DNA of 64,000 nt from Arcicella gelida (GCF_034931025.1 NZ_JAYGIL010000004.1:62001-126000); one strand, 5' to 3'. Positions 1-9,370 are shown, numbered from the stretch's first letter. The notes: generated by a model from the sequence alone, not told the origin. A program made the numbers and translations.

Positions 1-618
1 ACAGTTGAAGAAAGAAACACATTTGACCCTGTTGATTTAGGTCCGAACATCAAATTAAACATGAATCGCTGTATTCTGTGTTATCGTTGTGTTTATACAG
101 CAGACCAAATTACTGACGGACGTGTACATGGTGTAATGAATCGTGGCGACCATGCAGAGATTAGTACTTATATCGAAAAAGCAATTGATAATGATTTCTC
201 TGGAAATATTATTGATGTTTGTCCTGTAGGTGCTTTAACAGATAAAACATATCGTTTCAAAAGTCGTGTGTGGTTCTCGAAACCAGTAGATGCAAGTTGC
301 GATTGTGGAAAATGTTCTGGAAAAGTAACACTTTGGTACAGAGGCGATGAAGTAATCAGAGTAACAGCACGCAAAAATGAATGGGGAGAAGTAAAAGATT
401 TTATCTGTAATACTTGCCGTTTTGAACGTAAAAAGACTTCTGATTGGACTATTGAAGGACCAAGCAAAGTACCACACAATTCGGTAATTTCTGCTAATAA
501 GTATGGAGCGAACAAAATCACGCCAGCATTCCCATTAAAACAAGCAGCAGAACAATACAAAAAGATTGACGACAACCGTGATCGTTCATTTTTAGCCCCA
601 CAAAAGCAATTAAATTAA
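1..618 (+). CDS. nuoG: NADH-quinone oxidoreductase subunit G, C-terminal part (5' end outside window)
   Basis: This is the iron-sulfur subunit of the peripheral arm of respiratory complex I. The frame is open from base 1, so the gene starts upstream; 205 residues are visible. The ATG at 61 is internal, because the preceding residues (TVEERNTFDPVDLGPNIKLN) already belong to the NuoG fold. Cysteines of a 4Fe-4S ligand set appear in MNRCILCYRC and later DVCPVGAL. A Fe4S4 segment of molybdopterin-oxidoreductase type follows (CDCGKCSGKV to FICNTCRFE). The protein then stops without the large molybdopterin-like domain found in proteobacterial NuoG, matching the short NuoG I associate with Bacteroidetes. 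nuoH follows after 38 nt. Confidence 0.93.
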   Translation, partial: TVEERNTFDPVDLGPNIKLNMNRCILCYRCVYTADQITDGRVHGVMNRGDHAEISTYIEKAIDNDFSGNIIDVCPVGALTDKTYRFKSRVWFSKPVDASCDCGKCSGKVTLWYRGDEVIRVTARKNEWGEVKDFICNTCRFERKKTSDWTIEGPSKVPHNSVISANKYGANKITPAFPLKQAAEQYKKIDDNRDRSFLAPQKQLN

Positions 619-656
619 TTGATTGTAGATAGTTTACTATTTACTCATTTAGATAT

Positions 657-1817
657 ATGGAAATTACATCAACATTATTTACGGCCAAAGCCATTTATGT
701 AGGTATTATCTTCGCTATTACTCTTGGGGTAGCGGCCTATTCTACTTACTTTGAACGTATCATTGCCGCTTTTATGCAAGACCGTGTTGGACCAGATAGA
801 GCTGGACCATTCGGTATTTTACAGCCTCTTGCTGATGCTGTAAAAATGTTCATGAAAGAAGATTTTATCCCAGCTCATTCAAACAAATGGCTTTTTATTG
901 CTGGACCATGTTTATCAATGCTTACAGCTTTGATGACATCAGCTGTAGTTCCATTTGGTGACCAATTAGATTTAGGTGGAGGAATCATTCTGGATTTGCA
1001 AGGAATTGACGTAAACATTGGTATCCTTTGGGTATTTGGAATTGTTTCTTTAGGTGTTTATGGCGTTTTAATCGGAGGCTGGGCTTCAAATAACAAGTAT
1101 TCATTAATTGGTGCGATTCGTGCTGCTTCTCAAAACATTTCTTATGAATTGGCAATGGGGCTTTCAATCATCGCCATTTTAATGCTTTCTGGCTCACTTT
1201 CAACAAAATCTATCGTTGAAACTCAACAAAATGGTCATTGGAATATCTTTTATCAACCATTGGGTTTTGTTATTTTTATCGTCTGTGCTTTTGCAGAGTG
1301 TAACCGTACTCCTTTCGATTTACCTGAATGCGAAACTGAATTAATTGGTGGTTATCACACAGAATATTCTTCTATGAAATTAGGCTTTTACTTATTCGCT
1401 GAATACATCAACATGTTTATTTCAGGTGCAGTAATGGCTACTTTATATTTCGGTGGTTATGATTATCCAGGACATGATTATGTAGCTACTCAATTCGGTG
1501 GGAATATTGCTACTTTACTAGGTGTGGGTGCATTAATCGGAAAAGCTTTATTCTTCGTTTTTGTGTTCATGTGGGTTCGTTGGACGCTTCCACGTTTCCG
1601 TTATGACCAATTAATGGGCTTAGGTTGGACAGGCTTAATTCCGTTATCAATGTTCAATGTTGTGCTTACGGGTGCTTCAATGTTATTTACTGTAAATGAT
1701 GGCGGTTCAAACTGGATGACAGTTGGTGCATCATGGGCTGGCGTTATCATCATGTTAGTGGTAACATTTGCTTACAGCGAAATGAAATACAAGAAAAAGA
1801 AATTAGCAACAGCTTAA
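657..1817 (+). CDS. nuoH: NADH-quinone oxidoreductase subunit H
   Basis: This membrane subunit lies at the interface between the hydrophilic arm and the membrane arm of complex I and forms part of the quinone chamber. The 386 residues carry several hydrophobic helices and the conserved NuoH stretches DRVGPDRAGPFG, NRTPFDLPECETELIGGYHTEYS (read in two parts) and VRWTLPRFRYDQLM. The ATG at 657 gives an N-terminus of expected length ahead of the first helix. It sits between nuoG and nuoI in the usual gene order, so the genes are probably co-transcribed. Confidence 0.96.
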   Translation: MEITSTLFTAKAIYVGIIFAITLGVAAYSTYFERIIAAFMQDRVGPDRAGPFGILQPLADAVKMFMKEDFIPAHSNKWLFIAGPCLSMLTALMTSAVVPFGDQLDLGGGIILDLQGIDVNIGILWVFGIVSLGVYGVLIGGWASNNKYSLIGAIRAASQNISYELAMGLSIIAILMLSGSLSTKSIVETQQNGHWNIFYQPLGFVIFIVCAFAECNRTPFDLPECETELIGGYHTEYSSMKLGFYLFAEYINMFISGAVMATLYFGGYDYPGHDYVATQFGGNIATLLGVGALIGKALFFVFVFMWVRWTLPRFRYDQLMGLGWTGLIPLSMFNVVLTGASMLFTVNDGGSNWMTVGASWAGVIIMLVVTFAYSEMKYKKKKLATA

Positions 1818-1879
1818 AATGTATTAATATTTTTAAGCTTCAAAATAAAAACTCTTTCCTTTAAGGTTTGAAGACTATT

Positions 1880-2398
1880 ATGAAATTATCAAATAAATCC
1901 AAAGTCTTAGAGCAAGAAGAAATGACTTTTGCCGAACGCATTTACTTACCAGCTATCGTTGGTGGTATGGCTACTACGCTGAAACACTTCTTTTCTAAAA
2001 AAGTAACTATTCGTTATCCTGAACAAAAACGTTATTTAGGACCTGTTTTTCGTGGACATCATATCTTGAAACGTGATGAACAAGGAGCAGAACGTTGTAC
2101 TGCTTGTGGGCTATGTGCTGTAGCTTGTCCAGCAGAAGCAATTTCAATGGTTGCAGAAGAACGTAAAAAAGGCGAAGAAAACTTATACCGTGAAGAGAAA
2201 TATGCAAGCGTGTATGAAATCAACATGCTTCGTTGTATTTTCTGTGGTTTATGTGAAGAAGCTTGCCCTAAGCAAGCCATTTACTTACAACACGATAAAA
2301 TGGTTCCTGTTTTTGAAGACCGTTCTGAAGTAATCTTTGGAAAAGATAAATTGGTTGAAAAAATGGATAATCGCTATTTAAGAGAAGGTTGGAAATAG
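1880..2398 (+). CDS. nuoI: NADH-quinone oxidoreductase subunit I
   Basis: A 172-residue ferredoxin-like subunit carrying the two 4Fe-4S clusters (N6a and N6b) that pass electrons toward quinone in complex I. Both ligand motifs are visible: CTACGLCAVACP and CIFCGLCEEACP. The frame could be extended to a TTG at 1868, but the ATG at 1880 (protein starting MKLSNKS) is the simpler start. The gene lies 62 nt after nuoH and 51 nt before nuoJ. Confidence 0.95.
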   Translation: MKLSNKSKVLEQEEMTFAERIYLPAIVGGMATTLKHFFSKKVTIRYPEQKRYLGPVFRGHHILKRDEQGAERCTACGLCAVACPAEAISMVAEERKKGEENLYREEKYASVYEINMLRCIFCGLCEEACPKQAIYLQHDKMVPVFEDRSEVIFGKDKLVEKMDNRYLREGWK

Positions 2399-2449
2399 CC
2401 ATTTTGTAAATAAATTATTTGTAATATCTGATAACGATTCATTAAAAAT

Positions 2450-2959
2450 ATGAACTTTTGGTACTTTCTAACTGCCTTGACACTCCTGAGTGCATCAATG
2501 GTAATATTATCTAAAAACCCAATACACAGTGTTTTGTATTTGGTTTTCACATTCTTCTGTATTTCTGGTCATTACGTATTATTAAATGCTCAGTTTTTAA
2601 TGGCTGTTAATATCGTAGTTTATGCAGGTGCCATTATGGTATTATTCCTTTTCGTAATCATGATGATGGATTTAAGTAAAAATTCACCAGATTCGAAAAG
2701 TACATTGACAAAACTAGCAGGAGCAATTTTAGGTGGAACACTTTTAGTAATTTTAATTGCAGCCTCACGTAAAGTAGATTTAAAGAACGCTGTAGGTCTT
2801 CAAGCATACGATGCTCAAACAGGAATGGTTGAAGGACTAGGACAAATCCTTTATCGTGATTATGTACTTCCTTTTGAATTAGTTTCTATCTTGTTTTTTG
2901 TAGCAATGGTTGGTGCAGTAATGCTAGGAAAAAGAGAAGCTGGAGAACGTAATTTCTAA
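2450..2959 (+). CDS. nuoJ: NADH-quinone oxidoreductase subunit J
   Basis: A 169-residue, multi-helix membrane subunit of complex I. The conserved segment around NPIHSVLYLV and the second-helix motif with IVVYAGAIMVLFLFVIMM are typical of NuoJ, as is the late VSILFFVAMVGAVMLGKR helix. The stop is followed after 19 nt by a strong terminator, so the transcript ends here. nuoK, nuoL, nuoM and nuoN, which normally follow, are absent from the window and must be encoded elsewhere if complex I is complete. Confidence 0.95.
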   Translation: MNFWYFLTALTLLSASMVILSKNPIHSVLYLVFTFFCISGHYVLLNAQFLMAVNIVVYAGAIMVLFLFVIMMMDLSKNSPDSKSTLTKLAGAILGGTLLVILIAASRKVDLKNAVGLQAYDAQTGMVEGLGQILYRDYVLPFELVSILFFVAMVGAVMLGKREAGERNF

Positions 2960-2978
2960 GCAAAAAATATTAATATTT

Positions 2979-3010
2979 AGCCTGATGATTAATTTCGTCA
3001 GGCTTTTTTG
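2979..3010 (+). terminator. Rho-independent terminator closing the nuo operon
   Basis: A 10-bp stem (agcctgatga paired with tcgtcaggct, one G-T pair) encloses a 6-nt loop and is followed by a run of six T. It lies 19 nt after the nuoJ stop. Confidence 0.88.
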
Positions 3011-3031
3011 TTTCCTTTCTTTTTGGGCAAT

Positions 3032-3066
3032 AAAAAAGGGCTAAATCTTGAAGATTTAACCCTTTT
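3032..3066 (-). terminator. Rho-independent terminator of pyk
   Basis: Read on the minus strand, gggttaaatctt pairs with aagatttagccc with almost no loop, followed by a T-rich run. It lies about 20 nt beyond the pyk stop and faces the nuo terminator. Confidence 0.85.
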
Positions 3067-3084
3067 AATATCGTTAAGGAATTA

Positions 3085-4557
3085 CTATTCAACAATACCT
3101 AATTGAACGGTGTTGGTCTTTAAATTCTTATCAGAAGGAACACTTAACGTCGTTACGAAAGTATCACCAATAGCTAATAATCCTTTTTCTTTCAAGAAAT
3201 CTGTCATACCTTTTACAGTTGCTTCAACATCATTTCCTTTTGTTTCATAATAGAAAACATTTGCTCCCCACAATAAACCCATTTCCTGTTGAACTGCTTT
3301 GTTAGAAGTAAAAATAAACAAACCAGCTTTTGGACGGTGAGCAGACAAACGGAAAGCTGTATAACCACTATTTGTGATACACAAAATTGCTTTTGCTTCA
3401 GTATCACGAGCTAAACGACAAGCTCCAGCAATCATACGATCATTTAAAGGAAACTGAATTGAACCTTTACTCAAAGAGTGATTCTTAAAGTAAATTGACG
3501 CTTCATCTCCTTTTACGATTTTGATTTCGTTTTGTTGTTGCTCAACTACTTCTTGAATATGTGCCATTGTTTCAACAGCTTTCAATGGATACGCACCAGA
3601 AGCAGACTCTCCACTTAACATCGTTGCAGAAGCACCTTGCAATACTGCATTGGCAACGTCAGATGTTTCAGCACGAGTTGGAACTGGGTTAGTAATCATC
3701 GACTCTAACATTTGAGTAGCCACGATAACTGGTTTTCCAGCCAAAGTACATTTCTCAACCATTAGTTTTTGCAAATGTGGTACTCTTGCCCCATCAATTT
3801 CAACACCAAGGTCACCACGAGCAACCATGATAGCATCTGTAGCTTCGATGATTTCGTCTAAATTATCAATTGCAAATGGCGTTTCAATTTTAGCAATCAC
3901 CTTTGTATTCTTACCATAAGCTTTGATTCTGTCTTTAATATCATGAATATCAGCAGCAGTACGAACAAATGAAAGGGCAATCCAATCAACACCATTATCT
4001 AAACCAAAATATAAATCTTTAAGGTCTTTTTCTGTTAAACATGGTAAAGAAACTTTAGTCCCTGGAAGGTTAATACCTTTCTTTGACTTTAAAACGCCAC
4101 CATAAACAACCTCAGTAATTACTTCTTTCTTTACTTTATCAATTTCTAAAACTTTAACTTCTAAATTACCATCATCCATCAAAATTCTTTCTCCAACATT
4201 TACATCTAAGTACATAGAAGTATAAGTTGTTCCAACTCTTTCAGAATTTCCCAATAAAGTTTCATCCATTACGAATGTCAATTTATTTCCTTCTGTAATA
4301 GTAACACCGTTATTCTCTACAAGTTGTGTACGAATTTTAGGTCCTTGTAAATCTTGAAGAACTGCAAGATTAATTCCTAACTCTTCAGATACTCCTCTGA
4401 TAGTTTTTAATCTGTTTAAATGATCTTCGTGTGTTCCGTGCGAGAAATTAAGTCGGAAAATATTTACGCCAGCTTCTGCAAACTTAACTAGCATTTCTTT
4501 TGAATCGGAAGCAGGGCCTACTGTTGCTACGATTTTAGTTTTTCTTTGATAGGACAT
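3085..4557 (-). CDS. pyk: Pyruvate kinase
   Basis: Catalyses the last step of glycolysis, phosphoenolpyruvate plus ADP to pyruvate plus ATP, in the cytosol. The 490 residues carry family hallmarks: KIVATVGPAS at the N-terminus, FRLNFSHG, the beta-barrel B domain, KIETPFAIDNLDEI, the signature region MVARGDLGVEI, and the ATQMLESM / PTRAETSDVANAV segment. Length is normal for a bacterial pyruvate kinase. It is a single-gene unit with its own terminator. About 290 nt of AT-rich sequence separates it from the next minus-strand gene. Confidence 0.97.
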   Translation of the reverse strand: MSYQRKTKIVATVGPASDSKEMLVKFAEAGVNIFRLNFSHGTHEDHLNRLKTIRGVSEELGINLAVLQDLQGPKIRTQLVENNGVTITEGNKLTFVMDETLLGNSERVGTTYTSMYLDVNVGERILMDDGNLEVKVLEIDKVKKEVITEVVYGGVLKSKKGINLPGTKVSLPCLTEKDLKDLYFGLDNGVDWIALSFVRTAADIHDIKDRIKAYGKNTKVIAKIETPFAIDNLDEIIEATDAIMVARGDLGVEIDGARVPHLQKLMVEKCTLAGKPVIVATQMLESMITNPVPTRAETSDVANAVLQGASATMLSGESASGAYPLKAVETMAHIQEVVEQQQNEIKIVKGDEASIYFKNHSLSKGSIQFPLNDRMIAGACRLARDTEAKAILCITNSGYTAFRLSAHRPKAGLFIFTSNKAVQQEMGLLWGANVFYYETKGNDVEATVKGMTDFLKEKGLLAIGDTFVTTLSVPSDKNLKTNTVQLGIVE

Positions 4558-4791
4558 AATTCAGTTAATTATTCAATCTTGATAGTTCAATTAGATAATA
4601 TAATGCGAAATTACATTTTACTATTTACACTTTGAATTAAATTTATGTGTTTTCTTTGAGAAGTTTAATTTTTATTTTGCAAATATAATTTTATCAAGAA
4701 AATAAATAACCAAATCAACAGTATATATTTTAATAAATATCAATAATAATATTTTGTCTTACTATCAGAATTCAAATGATTCTATAAGTTA

Positions 4792-4830
4792 CAAAAAAAT
4801 CCCATAAAGTTTTTCACCTTATGGGATTAG
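4792..4830 (-). terminator. Terminator of the PAS-domain gene
   Basis: atcccataa and ttatgggat form the stem around a short loop. The minus strand then runs into a row of T (A-run at 4793-4799 on the plus strand). It lies about 20 nt past the stop at 4849. Confidence 0.82.
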
Positions 4831-4848
4831 CAATCGTTTTTCTAAACC

Positions 4849-5355
4849 TTAATTTACTTCTCGTTCTAAAGCTATAAAATTACACAATACTTTGTCATTA
4901 TTAAAAATCGGCAAAATTTCTACTTTACACAAATACTGCTCTCCATCTTTTCGGTAATTAAGTACTTCTCCAGAAAACGTTGTTTTGATAGCCAGCTTTT
5001 CTCTAATTTCTTTTCTGATTACCGCAGAAGTTTCAATTCCTTGAAGGAAATTCGGGAACTTCCCAACGGCTTCATTAGCATCATAGCCCGTCATTCTAGT
5101 AAACCCTTTGTTGACCCACTCTATTCTTTCGTTCGGGCAAGTAATAACAATTGCATTTTCACGATGCTTCAAAAAGCTTCTGATCTTACTTAAATTAAAA
5201 TGCCAAGCACGGTTTCTAGCATATTCTTCTAAAAATTCATACTCAGTTATGTTTTTGCTCGCTCTAGTTGTAAACTCATAGGCATGTAGCAGTGGACTCA
5301 CCAAGTGTACATTCTTGAAAGTATTACAATGGACTTCAGGGGAAAGATTGGTCAT
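4849..5355 (-). CDS. Single PAS-domain protein, LOV-like but lacking the flavin-binding cysteine
   Basis: A 168-residue soluble protein whose C-terminal two thirds (about residues 60-165) is one PAS domain. The sequence is strikingly LOV-like: NKGFTRMTGYDANEAVGK, then NFLQGIETS, FSGEVLNYRKDGEQY and KVEILPIFNNDK. In photoactive LOV domains the segment reads GxNCRFLQG, where the Cys forms the adduct with FMN. Here it reads GKFPNFLQG, with Pro at that position (about residue 101). It therefore cannot make the classical photoadduct and more likely senses redox, a ligand or a partner protein. No output domain is fused. The N-terminal 60 residues are unassigned. Confidence 0.8.
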   Translation of the reverse strand: MTNLSPEVHCNTFKNVHLVSPLLHAYEFTTRASKNITEYEFLEEYARNRAWHFNLSKIRSFLKHRENAIVITCPNERIEWVNKGFTRMTGYDANEAVGKFPNFLQGIETSAVIRKEIREKLAIKTTFSGEVLNYRKDGEQYLCKVEILPIFNNDKVLCNFIALEREVN

Positions 5356-5471
5356 TTTACAAATAAATTTAAACTTACTGATGATGGTAAGTCTTTGTAA
5401 AATGATTTTGTTTTAAAATTTTATATTTTTTTTGAAAATAATCTTTCAGAAGAAGTACAGCCACAAAAGCC

Positions 5472-5505
5472 TTTGGTAATAATTATAAAAAACTAAATAT
5501 CTTTG
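5472..5505 (+). promoter_or_regulatory. Bacteroidetes-type promoter for murC
   Basis: TTTG at 5472-5475 and TATCTTTG at 5498-5505, spaced about 22 nt, fit the TTTG / TAnnTTTG consensus. The -7 box lies 23 nt upstream of the ATG at 5529. Confidence 0.6.
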
Positions 5506-5528
5506 CCCTAATAGAAATTTAACCCTTG

Positions 5529-6911
5529 ATGAAAGTGAATCTTAAAGCCCTAAAACACATTTATTTTCTTGGAATCGGTGGCATCGGTATGTCGGCAATT
5601 GCTCGTTGGTTTATTGCCAATGGTTATTCTTTGGCTGGTTATGATAAAACTGCAACTCCACTAACCAATGCTTTACAAGCTGAAGGAATTCCCGTTCATT
5701 TCTCAGATGACATTAGTCTGATTCCTGCTGAATTTTTAGCAAATAAAGAAGAAACACTCATCGTTTACACACCAGCTATTCCGAAAGACCATCTTGAATT
5801 TAATTATTTAAAAGATAATGGTTTTACCTTAATGAAGCGCTCGCAAGTATTGGGACTTTTAACCAAAAGTTTTTATACCATTGCCGTTTCAGGTACGCAT
5901 GGCAAAACCACTACTTCTTCAATGGTTTCGCATATTCTGAAAAATGCTGGTAAAAATGTAACGGCTTTTTTAGGAGGAATCACCCAGAATTATGGCACAA
6001 ATTTCTTGATTAACGAATCGCCAGAAGATGTGATTTGTGTAGTAGAAGCCGATGAATTCGACCGTTCTTTTCTTACTTTATACCCCAACTTAACCATTGT
6101 TACTTCTACTGATGCCGACCATTTAGATATTTATGGCGACCACGATCAATTACTGGAATCTTTCCAATTATTTGTATCACAACTGAAAGAAGGCGGTAAA
6201 TTATATCAGCGTAAAGGTTTGAATTTGGCAAGTTTCACTAAAAATGAATCGACAGAATATTCATTAAATGAAGGAGATTTCTATGCAGAAAACCTAAGAA
6301 TTGAAAATGCTGAAATGATTTTTGATATTGTTTATCCAAATGGCATCATCAAAGATTGTACTTTATTAACACCTGGTTTCCATAATGTGGAAAACGCTTT
6401 GGCGGCTACCGCAGTGGCTTTAGAAGTAGGGCTTAGTCCAGTGCAAATCAAAGATGGTATTTGTACTTTTGGAGGAGTAAAACGCAGATTTGAATACCAT
6501 ATTCGTTCAGAGAAGATTGTTTATATTGATGATTATGCCCATCATCCTACTGAAATTCAAGCCTTTTTGTCTTCTGTAAAAGCATTGTATCCACAACATA
6601 AATTAACGGTGGTTTTCCAACCGCATTTGTTTACTCGTACTCGTGATTTCCAAGAAGGCTTTGCTGAAAGTTTAAGTTTAGCCGACGATTTGATTTTACT
6701 TGATATTTATCCAGCCAGAGAATTACCAATCGAAGGCGTTACTTCTGATATTATCTTCAACAAAGTAACTTCGCCAAGCAAAACACTTTGTAGTAAAGAA
6801 GCCGTATTAGACCTCCTCAAAGAAAAACAACCTGAATTAATCGTTAGCGTTGGTGCGGGTGATATTGATACTTTAATTCCTAAAATTAAGGAATGGGGAT
6901 TGAGTTTGTAA
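5529..6911 (+). CDS. murC: UDP-N-acetylmuramate--L-alanine ligase
   Basis: Adds L-alanine to UDP-MurNAc using ATP, the first amino acid step of peptidoglycan stem-peptide synthesis in the cytosol. The 460 residues show the Mur ligase layout: N-terminal GIGGIGMSAIA (UDP-sugar binding), the ATP loop SGTHGKTTTSSM (about residue 120), the central EADEFDRSFL, and the C-terminal DDYAHHPTEI and FQPHLFTRTRDF. The ATG at 5529 is preferred over the TTG directly before it. The gene stands alone rather than in a division/cell-wall cluster. A Mpl-type murein recycling ligase is the alternative, but the C-terminal motifs fit MurC better. Confidence 0.88.
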   Translation: MKVNLKALKHIYFLGIGGIGMSAIARWFIANGYSLAGYDKTATPLTNALQAEGIPVHFSDDISLIPAEFLANKEETLIVYTPAIPKDHLEFNYLKDNGFTLMKRSQVLGLLTKSFYTIAVSGTHGKTTTSSMVSHILKNAGKNVTAFLGGITQNYGTNFLINESPEDVICVVEADEFDRSFLTLYPNLTIVTSTDADHLDIYGDHDQLLESFQLFVSQLKEGGKLYQRKGLNLASFTKNESTEYSLNEGDFYAENLRIENAEMIFDIVYPNGIIKDCTLLTPGFHNVENALAATAVALEVGLSPVQIKDGICTFGGVKRRFEYHIRSEKIVYIDDYAHHPTEIQAFLSSVKALYPQHKLTVVFQPHLFTRTRDFQEGFAESLSLADDLILLDIYPARELPIEGVTSDIIFNKVTSPSKTLCSKEAVLDLLKEKQPELIVSVGAGDIDTLIPKIKEWGLSL

Positions 6912-6934
6912 TGTTTTAAATTCCCACTTCCCAC

Positions 6935-6967
6935 AGCTTTGTCAACTTTTAAAAAGTTGACAAAGCT
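6935..6967. repeat. Perfect 16-bp-arm palindrome after murC, preceded by an exact heptamer duplication
   Basis: agctttgtcaactttt and its exact reverse complement flank one central base. Two exact copies of ttcccac (6921-6934) lie immediately upstream. A fold-back here could end the murC transcript, but there is no T-run after it, so a classical terminator is not certain. Confidence 0.8.
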
Positions 6968-7003
6968 AGAAAAATCTATTACTAAATAATAAAAATCATC
7001 AAC

Positions 7004-9370
7004 ATGAAAAAAATCCTTACGTTAATTGCAATTACTTGCTTTTGTATGCAACTCAATGCCCAACATCTGAGTATCGAGCATATCATGCAAGACCCTAAAT
7101 TTACCATTGGTGCTTTACCTTCTTCTATTAATTGGTCGGAAGATAGCAGAATGATTTACTTCAACTGGAATCCTTTCCGTAATAAGGCTGATTCTTTATA
7201 CAGTGCTTCGGTTACTGAAAAAAAGCCTTTTAAAGTTGCTCCTCAAGTCCGTAGAGCTTTGCCATCTTTTAATGGTGTCTATAATCGAGATTTCTCAAAA
7301 AAGATTTACACAAAAAATGGGGATTTGTTTTTGCTAGACTGTAAAACAATGGCAATTCGGCAGATTACAAATACTGTAGAGACTGAAAGTAATCCTAGTT
7401 TTAATGGCAAAGAGAATAAAATTATTTACAGCAAAGCAAGTAATTTATACAGTTTTAATCTTTCGACTGGTGAAACAGAACAACTAAGTAATTTCTTGAC
7501 TGGTACTAAGAAAACAGAAGCTAAAGCCAATGAGCAAGAAAAATGGCTCAAGAAAGACCAATTGAGCCTTTTTGAAGTATTAAAAGAACGTGCAGATAAG
7601 AAAAAACAAGGTGAGGCAATTGCCAAAGAAGATTTACCCAAACGTGCCAAAGAGATTTATATTGAAGATAAAAGAGTAGATATTCAGACCTTAAGTCCTG
7701 ATGAAAACTATATTACTTATCGACTAACAAAATCGGCCACTGGTGCAAAAAATGCCGCAGTACCAAGTTATGTTACGGAGTCTGGTTTTACAGAAGATTT
7801 ACCTGCAAGAACAAAGGTTGGCGCTCCAATGCCTACCTATGAGTTTTGGGTTTATGACATTAAAAAAGATACAGCTTTACAAGTATCCACCAAAGAAATT
7901 GAAGGTATTGATGAACAACCAGCTTATTTGAAAGAGTATGCTAAAAAAGACACAACAAAAAATAAAAAAGCTGAAGCTAAAAAAGTAATTTTCAACGAAG
8001 CACTTTGGTCGGAAGATGGAAAATATTGCGTAGTAGTAGTAAGAAGTCAAGATAATAAAGACCGTTGGATTTTAAAACTAGATGTTGCGACAAGAAAACT
8101 AAAAACCATTGACCGCCAAAGAGATGAAGCTTGGATTGGTGGTCCTGGGATTGGCTCTAATTTTAGTACAGGAAACATTGGCTTTTTAGGAGATAACCAA
8201 ACGCTTTATTATCAGTCAGAAGAAGATGGTTACTCTCATTTATATACTGTTAATCTTGCAACAGGTGCCAAAAAACAATTAACCAAAGGAAAATTTGAGA
8301 TTCAAAGTCTTCAATTATCAAAAGACAAACAACATTTTTACTTTACTTCTAATGAAGTACATCCGGGCGAACAGCATTTCTACAAAATGGCAGTAACTGG
8401 TGGCGATAGAGTACGTTTAACGAAAATGACAGGTTCAAACCAAGTAGTACTTTCGCCTGATGAAACGAAATTGGCTTATTTGAATTCATATTCAAATCGT
8501 CCTTGGGAAGTATATATTCAGGATAACGTAGTAAATGCTCCGCCTAGCCAAATTACAAAATCGCAAAGCCAACAGTTTAAAGAATATAAATGGCGTGAGC
8601 CTGAAATCGTTACTTTTAATGCTAAAGATGGCTCAGAGGTGTATGCTCGTTTGTATGAAGGCAAAGGAGAAAAAGGTAAAAAGCCAGCCGTAATTTTTGT
8701 ACATGGTGCAGGTTATTTACAAAATGTGCATAAATGGTGGAGTCAGTATTTCCGTGAATATATGTTCCATAATATGTTGGTTGATAATGGTTATACGGTA
8801 TTGGATATTGACTATCGTGGTTCGGCTGGTTATGGCAGAGATTGGCGTACAGGCATTTATCGTTTTATGGGCGGTAAAGATTTAACTGACCAAGTAGATG
8901 GTGCTAAATGGTTAGTAGAAACTCAAGGCGTTGACCCTAAAAAGATTGGTATTTATGGTGGCTCTTATGGTGGGTTTATTACTTTAATGGCAATGTTTAC
9001 AACACCTGATGTATTTGCGGCTGGTGCAGCATTAAGACCTGTAACAGATTGGGCAGCCTATAATCATCCTTATACAGCCAATATCTTGAATGAACCACAA
9101 ACGGATTCAATTGCCTATCGTAAAAGTTCACCGATTTATTATGCGGATGGCTTAAAAGGCAATTTGTTGATTTGTCATGGAATGGTTGATGTCAATGTTC
9201 ATTATCAAGATGCCGTGCGTTTAGCACAAAGATTAATTGAATTGAAAAAAGAAAATTGGGAGTTGGCTTCTTATCCAATGGAAGACCACGGTTTTGTAGA
9301 ACCAACATCATGGATGGATGAGTACAAAAGAATTTTCAAACTTTTTGAAACAACATTGAAGAAGAAGTGA
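7004..9370 (+). CDS. Secreted S9 family (prolyl oligopeptidase / dipeptidyl-peptidase IV-like) peptidase
   Basis: A serine peptidase that probably cleaves short peptides in the periplasm. Residues 1-20 form a Sec signal peptide ending in NAQ. A beta-propeller-type middle region follows, then an alpha/beta hydrolase domain from about residue 570. The catalytic triad can be placed: Ser654 in YGGSYGGF, Asp729 in HGMVDVNVHYQ and His762 in MEDHGFVEP, in the same context as DPP-IV. The 788-residue length is normal for the family. It stands 90 nt after murC in the same direction, with a palindrome between, so it is probably expressed separately. Exact substrate preference cannot be read from sequence. 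Confidence 0.92.
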   Translation: MKKILTLIAITCFCMQLNAQHLSIEHIMQDPKFTIGALPSSINWSEDSRMIYFNWNPFRNKADSLYSASVTEKKPFKVAPQVRRALPSFNGVYNRDFSKKIYTKNGDLFLLDCKTMAIRQITNTVETESNPSFNGKENKIIYSKASNLYSFNLSTGETEQLSNFLTGTKKTEAKANEQEKWLKKDQLSLFEVLKERADKKKQGEAIAKEDLPKRAKEIYIEDKRVDIQTLSPDENYITYRLTKSATGAKNAAVPSYVTESGFTEDLPARTKVGAPMPTYEFWVYDIKKDTALQVSTKEIEGIDEQPAYLKEYAKKDTTKNKKAEAKKVIFNEALWSEDGKYCVVVVRSQDNKDRWILKLDVATRKLKTIDRQRDEAWIGGPGIGSNFSTGNIGFLGDNQTLYYQSEEDGYSHLYTVNLATGAKKQLTKGKFEIQSLQLSKDKQHFYFTSNEVHPGEQHFYKMAVTGGDRVRLTKMTGSNQVVLSPDETKLAYLNSYSNRPWEVYIQDNVVNAPPSQITKSQSQQFKEYKWREPEIVTFNAKDGSEVYARLYEGKGEKGKKPAVIFVHGAGYLQNVHKWWSQYFREYMFHNMLVDNGYTVLDIDYRGSAGYGRDWRTGIYRFMGGKDLTDQVDGAKWLVETQGVDPKKIGIYGGSYGGFITLMAMFTTPDVFAAGAALRPVTDWAAYNHPYTANILNEPQTDSIAYRKSSPIYYADGLKGNLLICHGMVDVNVHYQDAVRLAQRLIELKKENWELASYPMEDHGFVEPTSWMDEYKRIFKLFETTLKKK

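Noticed and set aside
49..63. Start of nuoG at base 61
   Set aside because: The frame is open from base 1 with NuoG-like residues upstream, so 61 is an internal Met.
4849..5355. Functional LOV blue-light receptor
   Set aside because: The flavin-adduct cysteine is replaced by proline, and there is no output domain.
5529..6911. Mpl murein-peptide ligase instead of MurC
   Set aside because: The C-terminal DDYAHHPTEI and QPHLFTRTRDF motifs and the 460-residue length fit MurC better, although isolation from a cell-wall cluster keeps Mpl possible.
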